14,432 bases of DNA from Acidobacteriota bacterium (lineage in GTDB: Bacteria > Acidobacteriota > Polarisedimenticolia > J045), in NCBI GenBank assembly GCA_024276295.1, contig JAJRXN010000119.1:1-14432 (forward strand), given 5' to 3'. The notes beneath the pieces were generated by a model. It made no database searches. It saw only the letters and a list, made by a program, of their open reading frames with translations, and had not been told where the DNA came from. Shown here piece by piece: positions 8,772-14,432 of this stretch (its first letter is position 1; each line of letters begins with the position of its first letter). Position numbers and translations under genes: made by a program.

Positions 8772-10507
8772 GGCGCCGCACGTGGCGGATCACCGTCTCG
8801 GCGATCGTGCTCCTGTTCTCGCTCGCCACGCTGGCCCATGCTCTGGCCGTCTCCTCCCGGCGCGCGGAGGGCCTGGCGGCGCTGGCGATCCTGCTGCTCG
8901 CGATCACCGCGCTCGGCCTCGCGCTCCGCGCTCAGGAGGAGCGCCTCCGCCGCACCCGTCGCGACCTGGCACGCACGCGCCTGCGCGCCGAGGCCTGCGT
9001 CGAGGCCAGCCCGGACGGCCTCGTGCATCTCGACGGCACGCGGATCCTCGGCGCGAACCCGGCGTTCCGGCGGCTGCTCGCGATTCCGCCCGACGAGGCG
9101 ATCGAGGGACGCGACCTGCTGACGATGATCGAGGAGGAGGACCGCCCCCGCGTCGCCGACTGGCTGCGCCGCCGGCAGTCGGGCGCCCCCGAGCCGGACC
9201 ATCTCGTGCTCACCGCCGTCCGGCGCACCGGCGTGCCGGTTCCGCTCGAGGCCGCCTGCGCCCGGATTCCCGGGGAGAAGGGCACCGAACTCGTCCTGTT
9301 CCTGCGCGACGTGACGGGGCGGCAGATGGTCGAGGCGCGCTCGCGTCAGCTCGAGCGGGTCGAGGCGCTGGCCGACATCGCGGAGACGATCGTCGGCGAG
9401 TTCCAGTCGATCCTGTCGCGGATCCAGCGCACGGCGCGTGAAGCCCGCGCGGCCGGCGGTCCCGAGGCGGGCCGCTTCGAGGCGGTCGACCGCGACGCGA
9501 CCCGCGGCCTGGCGCTCGTGCGGCGCGTCCGCGCGTTCGCGCCCGGGGCCGCCGACGAGCAGCACCGGCGTCCGGTCGATCTCGTGCGCCTGGTCCGGGA
9601 GACCGCGGCCGACTTCCTGCGCGGCCTGCCGGCCGGATTCGGGCTGGAGGTCCGGACCGACGGGCCGCGACGGATCGTCGTCCGGGCCGATCCCGTGTCG
9701 CTGCGCCAGGCGATCTGGCAGGCGCTGGAAAACGCGCGGGACGCGATGGACGAAGGGGAGATCGTCGTCCGGACGCGGCTGGTCGACCTCGACGAGGCGG
9801 GCGCGGCCCGGCACCCCGGAGCGCGCCGCGGCCCGTGGGCCGTCGTCGAGGTGCGCGACACCGGCTCGGGCATGACGGAAGACGTCCGGCTGCGGGCGTT
9901 CGAGCCGTTCTTCACGACCAAGGGGCCGCGGGCCGCGGGGCTCGGTCTGACCTCGGCCTACGCGACGGCGCGGAGTCTGGGCGGCTACATCGAGCTGGAT
10001 TCCGAGCCGGGCCGCGGGACGATCTTCCGGATGGCGCTGCCGAAGCTCGAGGACGAGGACCTGCCGGAAGAACTCGAGAGCCCGGAGCCGGACCCCCGCA
10101 CGCGCTGGCGTGGTCGCGAGAGCATCCTCGTCGTCGACGACGACGCGGGCAGCCGCGAGGCCGTCCGCGAGATCCTCGAGCGCTACGGCTACCACGTCGA
10201 GGAGGCCGCCAATCCGCGCGACGCCCTCGACCGTCTGCGCAAGCGGCCGGGAATCGACCTCGTCCTGCTCGACATCGTGCTTCCGGGGCGCAGCGGCCTC
10301 GACGTGCTGCGACGGATCGTGCGCCGCTGGCCCGGCCAGCGGGTGATCATGCTCAGTCCGTATCCCCTGCCCGACCAGGAGGCCCAGGCGCTGGCCATCG
10401 GCGCCGCCGACACGTTCCGCAAGCCGGCGACCGATCCCGACCTTCCGCGGGCGGTGCGCGAGGCGCTGGACCGCCCGCCGCCACCGCCGGAGGAGGTCGG
10501 CCCGTAG
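8768..10507 (+). CDS. Membrane-bound hybrid sensor kinase (PAS, DHp without His, HATPase, receiver)
   Basis: 579 residues from the ATG that overlaps the methyltransferase stop. Two membrane helices (about 8-28 and 35-53) are followed by a basic helix. A PAS domain (about 75-190) then runs into a dimerisation helix, a HATPase_c domain with N-box N322 (ENARDAM), DTGSGM (D364) and FEPFFTTKG plus GLGL, and a C-terminal receiver domain (452-572) with DDD 457-459, phosphoacceptor D502, S530 and K552. In kinases of this type the dimerisation helix carries IAHDFNNLL; here the aligned stretch is IVGEFQSIL, with Gly210 (GGC) in place of the His. ATP binding and the receiver look intact, but autophosphorylation on His should not occur. 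It may be a phosphatase, an allosteric partner of another kinase, or a scaffold. No DNA-binding output domain is present. Confidence 0.9.
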   Translation: MRRRTWRITVSAIVLLFSLATLAHALAVSSRRAEGLAALAILLLAITALGLALRAQEERLRRTRRDLARTRLRAEACVEASPDGLVHLDGTRILGANPAFRRLLAIPPDEAIEGRDLLTMIEEEDRPRVADWLRRRQSGAPEPDHLVLTAVRRTGVPVPLEAACARIPGEKGTELVLFLRDVTGRQMVEARSRQLERVEALADIAETIVGEFQSILSRIQRTAREARAAGGPEAGRFEAVDRDATRGLALVRRVRAFAPGAADEQHRRPVDLVRLVRETAADFLRGLPAGFGLEVRTDGPRRIVVRADPVSLRQAIWQALENARDAMDEGEIVVRTRLVDLDEAGAARHPGARRGPWAVVEVRDTGSGMTEDVRLRAFEPFFTTKGPRAAGLGLTSAYATARSLGGYIELDSEPGRGTIFRMALPKLEDEDLPEELESPEPDPRTRWRGRESILVVDDDAGSREAVREILERYGYHVEEAANPRDALDRLRKRPGIDLVLLDIVLPGRSGLDVLRRIVRRWPGQRVIMLSPYPLPDQEAQALAIGAADTFRKPATDPDLPRAVREALDRPPPPPEEVGP

Positions 10508-10513
10508 CCGCCC

Positions 10514-10547
10514 CCGCGCAGGCGCTCCGTCTGGCACAATGCGCGGA
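10514..10547 (+). other. Stem-loop between the sensor kinase and zinc-ribbon genes
   Basis: ccgcgca and tgcgcgg form a 7-base stem around a roughly 19-base loop in the 66-base gap, with further C/G pairing outside a single mismatch. It may attenuate or separate transcripts. There is no T run, so its role is uncertain. Confidence 0.25.
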
Positions 10548-10573
10548 GGGGGGGGCCATCCCGGAGGCGGTCG

Positions 10574-10972
10574 ATGACAAGAGACGAGCGCCGCGAGCAC
10601 AAGAAGACGGGCCCCGACCTCGGCAACCGCGAGCAGGTGCGCCGGCTGCGCCAGGCGATGGACCGCAGCGCCGAGCAGGTCCTGCGCTGCCAGGACTGCG
10701 GGCATCAGCAGCACGCCGAGATGGCGATGATCGGGCCGACGACGGCCTGCGACCGGTGCGGCACGCCGCTGCACTCGTGCCGGCACTGCGCCCACTTCGA
10801 CACATCCCGCGCCACCCGCTGCCGGAAGGACATCCGGCTCGCCGTCGGTGCGGCCGCGGCCAACGACTGCGAGGCCTTCGAACCGCGGCTCGTACTCGAC
10901 GCGACCGGCAAGCGGCTCGGCGGGCGCCGGTCCCGCGACGCCAGGTCGGACTTCGACTCGCTGTTCCGGTAG
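10574..10972 (+). CDS. Small zinc-ribbon protein, uncharacterised
   Basis: 132 residues, with ATG at 10574 and GGAGG 6 bases upstream. The N-terminal 37 residues are a charged helix rich in Arg, Glu and Gln. Eight Cys follow: C39-x2-C42, C59-x2-C62, C69-x2-C72, C83 and C99. The segment CGTPLHSCRHCAHFDTS and the later NDCEAFEPR have the look of a conserved family I have seen only as uncharacterised. The spacing suits two zinc sites, one from the first two knuckles and one from CRHC with C83 and C99. No catalytic motif, membrane helix or signal peptide is visible, so it is probably cytosolic and binds nucleic acid or protein. It follows the sensor kinase after 66 bases on the same strand. The stop codon lies inside a hairpin shared with the convergent lyase gene. 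Confidence 0.8.
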   Translation: MTRDERREHKKTGPDLGNREQVRRLRQAMDRSAEQVLRCQDCGHQQHAEMAMIGPTTACDRCGTPLHSCRHCAHFDTSRATRCRKDIRLAVGAAAANDCEAFEPRLVLDATGKRLGGRRSRDARSDFDSLFR

Positions 10973-10997
10973 CGCCCGCGGTCCGCCGCGCCGCTAC
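10969..10997. terminator. Candidate bidirectional terminator containing both stop codons
   Basis: The outer stem gtagcg (10969-10974) pairs with cgctac (10992-10997). The inner stem cgcgg (10977-10981) pairs with ccgcg (10986-10990) around a TCCG loop. The TAG of the zinc-ribbon gene and the TAG of the opposite-strand lyase gene both lie in the outer stem. Only 21 bases separate these convergent genes. No T run. Confidence 0.45.
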
Positions 10998-11902
10998 GTG
11001 GCGCGTGCCGTGCGATAGAAGCGCGACGACGGGGTGATCCCGTGCTCCCGCTCGAGAAAGGCCGTCGTCTCGACGAGGCGATCGAGGTCGACTCCGGTCG
11101 ACACGCCGAGCCGTTCGAGCAGGTGGACGAGGTCCTCGGTCGCGAGGTTGCCGGCCGCCCCGGGGGCGTAGGGGCAGCCGCCGGTCCCGCCGACCGCGGC
11201 ATCGATCGTGCGCACGCCGGCCTCGAGCCCCGCGAGAACGTTGACCAGACCGAGACCGCGGGTGTCGTGCAGGTGCAGGGCGACCCGCTCCGCTCCGAAG
11301 CGCGCCACGGCCCTGGCAGATCCCTCCGCGACCTCGCGCGGCCCCCCCATCCCGACGGTGTCGCCGAGCGAGACCTCGCCGACGCCGATCCCGAGGAGCT
11401 GCTCGGCGATCTCCAGCACGCGGTCGAACGGAACGTCCCCCTCGAACGGACACCCTAACGCCACCGAGACGTACCCGCGCAGCGAAAGCCCTTCGGCGAG
11501 CGCGGCGCGGGCGATCTCGGCGTTGGTGGCGTGCCCCTCCTCGATCGAGCGGTTGAGGTTCTTCCGCGAGTGGCTCTCGCTGGCCGAGGCGAGCAGGCAG
11601 ACATGCCGGACGCCGCAGGCCAGCGCCCGCTCGAGTCCGCGGAGATTCGGCACCAGCGCCCAGTACCGCACGCCCGGTGCGGCCGGAAGACTCGCCGCGA
11701 GTTCGTCGGTTCCCGCCATCTGGGGCACCCACCGCGGATGCACGAAGGCGCCGATCTCGATGTCGCGCAGACCGCTGGCGACGAGCCGCTCGACGAGTTC
11801 GCGGCGCGCCGTCGAGTCGAGCGTGCGCCGCTCGTTCTGCAGGCCGTCGCGCGGCCCGACCTCGAACACCCGCACGCTCGCTGGCAGTCGACCGATGTCC
11901 AT
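10994..11902 (-). CDS. mvaB: Hydroxymethylglutaryl-CoA lyase
   Basis: Cleaves 3-hydroxy-3-methylglutaryl-CoA into acetoacetate and acetyl-CoA, the last step of leucine degradation; a TIM-barrel enzyme of the HMGL-like family with a divalent metal. The 302-residue product has the entry motif VGPRDGLQNE (R18, D19), the metal-binding HLHD (H210, H212), and the signature GGTGGCPYAPGAAGN with catalytic Cys243. Length is normal. The start is the ATG at 11902, with GGAGAG about 8 bases upstream; a GTG at 11944 would add 14 residues with no clear ribosome site. No other leucine-catabolism gene (acyl-CoA dehydrogenase, carboxylase, hydratase) is in the window, so it stands apart from a liu-type cluster. 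It lies 100 bases downstream of the CARDB-like gene on the same strand. Confidence 0.93.
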   Translation of the reverse strand: MDIGRLPASVRVFEVGPRDGLQNERRTLDSTARRELVERLVASGLRDIEIGAFVHPRWVPQMAGTDELAASLPAAPGVRYWALVPNLRGLERALACGVRHVCLLASASESHSRKNLNRSIEEGHATNAEIARAALAEGLSLRGYVSVALGCPFEGDVPFDRVLEIAEQLLGIGVGEVSLGDTVGMGGPREVAEGSARAVARFGAERVALHLHDTRGLGLVNVLAGLEAGVRTIDAAVGGTGGCPYAPGAAGNLATEDLVHLLERLGVSTGVDLDRLVETTAFLEREHGITPSSRFYRTARAT

Positions 11903-12002
11903 GACGACGCTCTCCGGCAGGCCGGCGGACAGGAACCCGCTCACTGCCGCCGGGGCCGGAGACTAGCAGAGAGAGCGAGCGTCCGCCGGACGTGCCGGAC
12001 GG

Positions 12003-12977
12003 TCAGCGCGCGGCGGGGTTGAGGACGTTTTCGCCACGCCGCGGGCGATGCGGAGCGAACGGATCGGGGCTCCCCTCGGGGGCCCAGCCGATCGATGCGA
12101 TCCGCCGTTCGAGCACGCCGAGTACGACCGGATCGACCGGCGCCTCGGCATCGTCCGGACCGACGACCCGTACGGCGACGATCGCACCGGTGTCGTCCCC
12201 GGCGTCGGGCGCCCACGCCCGGTGGGGACGGAACGTGTTGGTGACCGGGATCGTCCGGTAGACGAAGCGCCCCGCGCTGTCGCGCGCGACCAGCGTCACC
12301 GGACCCGACTCGCGCACGCGGAGGCGCCCCTGGCCGGTGAGCAGCCCGTCGGCGGGATGCCCGCCGAGCAGGCGTGGCGGCTCTCCTTCGACCAGGATCC
12401 AGACGAGGTGTCCGCGCTCGACCGCGTAGCGGAACGAGACCTCGCCCATGCCGCGCAGGACCCGGGGCAGCACCTCGAACTCGTCGATGCGCACCGCCGG
12501 CCTGCGCGCCGAGGTCACGAGCCGCGTGACGGCCTGGTCGTTCCGCCGGCGTCGATCCCAGCGTTCGATGCCGAAGGAGCGGCGGTCGAGACGGACGGCG
12601 TACCGGTTTCCCTCCCTGCCGGCCGGCATGTCGACGAACAGGTCGCAGCGCGCCGTCTCGCCGGGCGCGAGTCCGTCGACACGGCACCGCGCGAGCTGGC
12701 GCTCGAGCTTGTCGCCGCCGACCGCGACGAGGTCGAACGGCTCCTCGCGCGGCGTCCCGGCGACGTTCCGGACCTCGGTGCGGAGAAAGACGCGCGGCGG
12801 ACCGGCCGGTCCGGCGACTTAATGCACCGCCAGGCGCACGACGGCCAGGTCTCCCCTGGAACGGCTCCGGCGCCCCGCCTCGGCCGGGTTGATCTCGGAG
12901 GCGAGCAGCAGCGCCGCCAGGACGACCAGGCACGCAGCGAGTCCATGCCGCGTGGTGACGACATCCGGGAGTCTCAC
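12003..12977 (-). pseudogene. Secreted CARDB-like protein interrupted by an in-frame TAA
   Basis: A single reading frame runs from a GTG at 12977 (AGGAAGG upstream) to TGA at 12003, broken only by TAA at 12819-12821. The first 52 residues are a signal peptide (hydrophobic CLVVLAALLLA, likely cleavage after PAEA) and the start of a beta-rich domain, SRGDLAVVRLAVH. The stop comes next, and the frame continues VAGPAGPPRVFLRTEVRNVAG and LAPGETARCDLFVDMPAG, which is the normal course of a CARDB-type Ig-like domain (DL-x-V start, 'VRNVG'-like strand, 'LAPGET' strand). A second beta-rich region follows. The first ATG after the stop is at 12629, giving a 208-residue remnant without signal. CARDB modules mediate adhesion or binding at the surface. 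This is a recent nonsense mutation, an assembly error or read-through; I cannot choose. Confidence 0.65.
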
Positions 12978-12996
12978 GATTCGGTTCCTTCCTGTC

Positions 12997-13008
12997 CCGC
13001 TCGAGCGG
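12997..13008. promoter_or_regulatory. Perfect palindrome in the divergent promoter region
   Basis: CCGCTCGAGCGG is a 12-base perfect palindrome in the 104-base gap between the divergent CARDB-like and small lipoprotein genes. It lies 20 bases upstream of the GTG at 12977. Just beyond it is a rare AT-rich patch (13017-13023) that reads TAACAT on plus and TATGTT on minus, a weak -10 match in both directions. A shared operator is possible; GC-rich DNA makes such palindromes fairly common by chance. Confidence 0.25.
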
Positions 13009-13081
13009 TTCGCTCCTAACATAGGGCTCCGGCCCGGCACGGCCCATCCGCCGTCCCGGCGCCGGCGGAGGCGAGCGAGCG

Positions 13082-13606
13082 ATGACGCACAGCGCCCGGC
13101 GGGCAGCCCTTCTCGCCCTCGTGGCAGGGTTCCTGCTCTCCTGCCCGACCGAGGAGCGCGGGGCCGCGCCCGGATCGCGCCAGCGCGGCGAGACCGCGGA
13201 CCGTGGCCCGGCCGAGGTCGGCGTCGCCCCCCGGATGGCGCCACGGCCGGCCCTGCGCCCGGACGAGCTGCTCGCCCCCCGCTGGCCGGACGACTGGCGG
13301 ATCGCCGACGCGTCCGCCGCGGGCCCCCGGTCACTGCCGGTGCTGACCTGGAGGATCGACGCGCCGCAGGCCGGTCCGCTCCAGGCCGCGTCCGCCGCTC
13401 TCGACGCCCTGCGCCCGCTCGCCGGCGAGATCGAGTTCGAGGACGTGCGCGAGGAGAACGGCCCGGGCGAGGAGGCTCCGGCCGCGGTCGGGCAGATCCG
13501 TGGTTCGCGGCTCCGGGCCGGGATCCTCTCCGTCCAGCGCCGGGGGTCGTGCGAGGTGACGATCACCGCGGAGCTGCTTCCCGGGGGCACCGCGCCGCCG
13601 TCCTGA
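13082..13606 (+). CDS. Small hypothetical lipoprotein
   Basis: 174 residues from the ATG at 13082, with GGAGG about 10 bases upstream. The N-terminus is a short signal peptide ending FLLSC, with lipid-anchor Cys21. After a low-complexity Arg/Gly/Pro linker (about 25-62) comes a small folded part: WRIADASAAG, a strand-rich LPVLTWRIDAPQAG, a helix ALDALRPLAG, and IEFEDVREENG. It ends in SVQRRGSCEVTITAELLPGG. I do not recognise a family. The C-terminal alternation of charged and hydrophobic residues suggests a small alpha/beta domain, such as a pilus-assembly or secretion accessory domain, but this is a guess. It diverges from the CARDB-like gene, with which it may share a control region, and converges on the helical-repeat gene 23 bases after its stop. 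Confidence 0.7.
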   Translation: MTHSARRAALLALVAGFLLSCPTEERGAAPGSRQRGETADRGPAEVGVAPRMAPRPALRPDELLAPRWPDDWRIADASAAGPRSLPVLTWRIDAPQAGPLQAASAALDALRPLAGEIEFEDVREENGPGEEAPAAVGQIRGSRLRAGILSVQRRGSCEVTITAELLPGGTAPPS

Positions 13607-13629
13607 CGGGGCGCAAGGGACGCGCGCGG

Positions 13630-14432
13630 CTACTCGGCGGGATACCAGCTCGAGACGACGCCGTAGGCCCGGCGGAGGGCCTCGAGCGTCTCCTTCCACA
13701 GGGCCGCCTGGCCGCTCGTCTCGTACAGCGACTGGGCCCGGCGCAGGTGGTCGAGCACCCGGTCGTAGCGCCGGGAATCCCCGTCCCGGAGGATCCGCTC
13801 GGCAAGGTGGATCTCGAGACTCGCCGCCGCCTCGGGAAATCGCCGGACGAGGGCCCGGGCCGCCTGTTCGAGGGAACGCGAGGACGCGGAGAGCACGAGT
13901 TCGGGGGCGCTGTCGAGCCGATGCGCGACGCGCTCGATCTCCTCGGCGGCCACGGCGACGTCGACGAACGCCGTCGCGTCCGCTCCGGTGTCGACGGCGT
14001 CGAGCGCGCGCCGCCGCCATTCGGTGCGGGTCGTCTCGCCGACCGAGTCGATCAGCCGGCGGAAGGAGGCGCCGCCCGGCTCGCGGAGAAAGGCCTGCCA
14101 GGCGGCTTCGGCGGCCTCGCGGCGGCGGTCGAGGTGGACCAGGAGCTGGATCCGCAGATCCTCGAGGGCGGCACGGTCGCTGCCCCCCGTCGCCGGGAGA
14201 CCGCGACTGACCCATTCGAGGGCCTCTTCGAGTCGCCCCTCGTGGACCAGCCGGTTGGCGGCCAGCAGCACCGCGTGACCGTCGCGGCCGTCGGGCCGGC
14301 AGAGCGCCAGGAATCCCTCGAGATCCCCGAGCCCCTCGGCCACCTCACGCAGCGCCGAGGCCAGCCGTGCGGCCACCGGATCGTCGCTGTCGAACGCGTC
14401 CTCGCCGCCCGGTCCGGTCGCCCGCCGCGAGC
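13630..14432 (-). CDS. Helical-repeat protein, C-terminal part (SWIM-associated/DUF6880-like); start lies beyond the window
   Basis: The frame is open to the window edge and reads sensibly there (RRATGPGGEDAFDSDDPVAA), so the internal GTG at 14376 is probably not the start and the 267 residues seen are the end of a longer protein. They are almost all amphipathic helices. TPR-like units include NRLVHEGRLEEALEWVSRGL and LLVHLDRRREAAEAAWQAFL, then RALVRRFPEAAASLEIHLAE and a final YDRVLDHLRRAQSLYE. This arrangement, including an 'Ala-Trp' unit followed by a late 'R-x-Y-x2-(V/A)-x2-L-x2-(L/A)' helix, recalls the C-terminal region of bacterial SWIM zinc-finger proteins or DUF6880. The SWIM motif would lie outside the window, so that link is unproven. 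Ends in TAG, 23 bases from the convergent small lipoprotein gene. Confidence 0.6.
   Translation of the reverse strand, partial: SRRATGPGGEDAFDSDDPVAARLASALREVAEGLGDLEGFLALCRPDGRDGHAVLLAANRLVHEGRLEEALEWVSRGLPATGGSDRAALEDLRIQLLVHLDRRREAAEAAWQAFLREPGGASFRRLIDSVGETTRTEWRRRALDAVDTGADATAFVDVAVAAEEIERVAHRLDSAPELVLSASSRSLEQAARALVRRFPEAAASLEIHLAERILRDGDSRRYDRVLDHLRRAQSLYETSGQAALWKETLEALRRAYGVVSSWYPAE

Noticed and set aside
10529..10547. Sigma-54 promoter (TGGCAC near 10540)
   Set aside because: The required TTGC-type element at the right spacing after TGGCAC is absent.
8111..10795. Long minus-strand open frame (894 codons) opposite the methyltransferase and sensor kinase
   Set aside because: Antisense shadow; the plus strand has recognisable PAS, HATPase and receiver motifs.
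11985..12001. Tandem gccggacg direct repeat downstream of the CARDB-like gene
   Set aside because: Two 8-base copies with no further units; likely chance in GC-rich DNA, at most a weak stem.
7744..12821. Genome-wide reassignment of TAG or TAA
   Set aside because: The dipeptidase, helicase, sensor kinase, zinc-ribbon, lyase and helical-repeat genes all end naturally at TAG, so TAG works as a stop. TAA evidence is a single site.
11941..13590. Minus-strand open frame (549 codons) across the CARDB-like region
   Set aside because: Different frame from the signal peptide and CARDB strands; Arg-rich shadow with no domain.

Overview
This is a GC-rich bacterial chromosomal window. It has dense coding, short spacers, G/C at most third codon positions, and several proteins with Sec or lipoprotein signal peptides, which points to a Gram-negative-type envelope. 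The gene content (a fused MrfA/MrfB-like helicase, an eight-Cys zinc-ribbon protein, a DUF1684 lipoprotein) resembles Acidobacteriota, Myxococcota or similar lineages. That taxonomic guess is inference. I see no rRNA, tRNA, CRISPR array, insertion sequence or integrase.

Layout. (1) 2-1869, plus strand: the 3' part of a tryptophanase gene, translationally coupled to a secreted M19 dipeptidase lipoprotein. Two hairpins follow, between convergent genes. (2) 1969-4764, minus strand: a DUF1684 lipoprotein, a shikimate kinase-like protein with a damaged P-loop, and a four-helix membrane protein form a tight run. A Cys-containing lipoprotein of unknown function lies downstream behind a 208-base spacer. 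(3) 4831-7857, minus strand: a long MrfA-type DExH helicase with DUF1998 region and a C-terminal YprB/MrfB-type exonuclease domain. Its N-terminal segment is separated by one in-frame TAG. (4) 7977-10972, plus strand: a SAM methyltransferase, a coupled hybrid sensor kinase that lacks the phosphoacceptor histidine, and a zinc-ribbon protein. (5) 10994-12977, minus strand: hydroxymethylglutaryl-CoA lyase and, upstream of it, a secreted CARDB-like protein interrupted by one in-frame TAA. (6) 13082-14432: a small lipoprotein on plus, diverging from the CARDB gene, and convergent with the end of a helical-repeat protein on minus that runs off the window.

How the genes fit together. Tryptophanase (tryptophan to indole, pyruvate and ammonia), the exported dipeptidase and HMG-CoA lyase (leucine breakdown) suggest peptide and amino-acid catabolism. 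The helicase/exonuclease fits the MrfAB DNA-repair family.

The main theme is degenerate enzymes: a kinase with a broken Walker A motif, a histidine kinase without its His, and an exonuclease domain with one of its acidic residues replaced by Ala. Two genes also read coherently across a single in-frame stop. TAG and TGA terminate the other genes here; TAA is not used as a terminal stop. No complete, obviously new multi-gene system is evident, but the DUF1684/pseudokinase/membrane-protein run and the His-less sensor kinase are the best candidates for undescribed biology.
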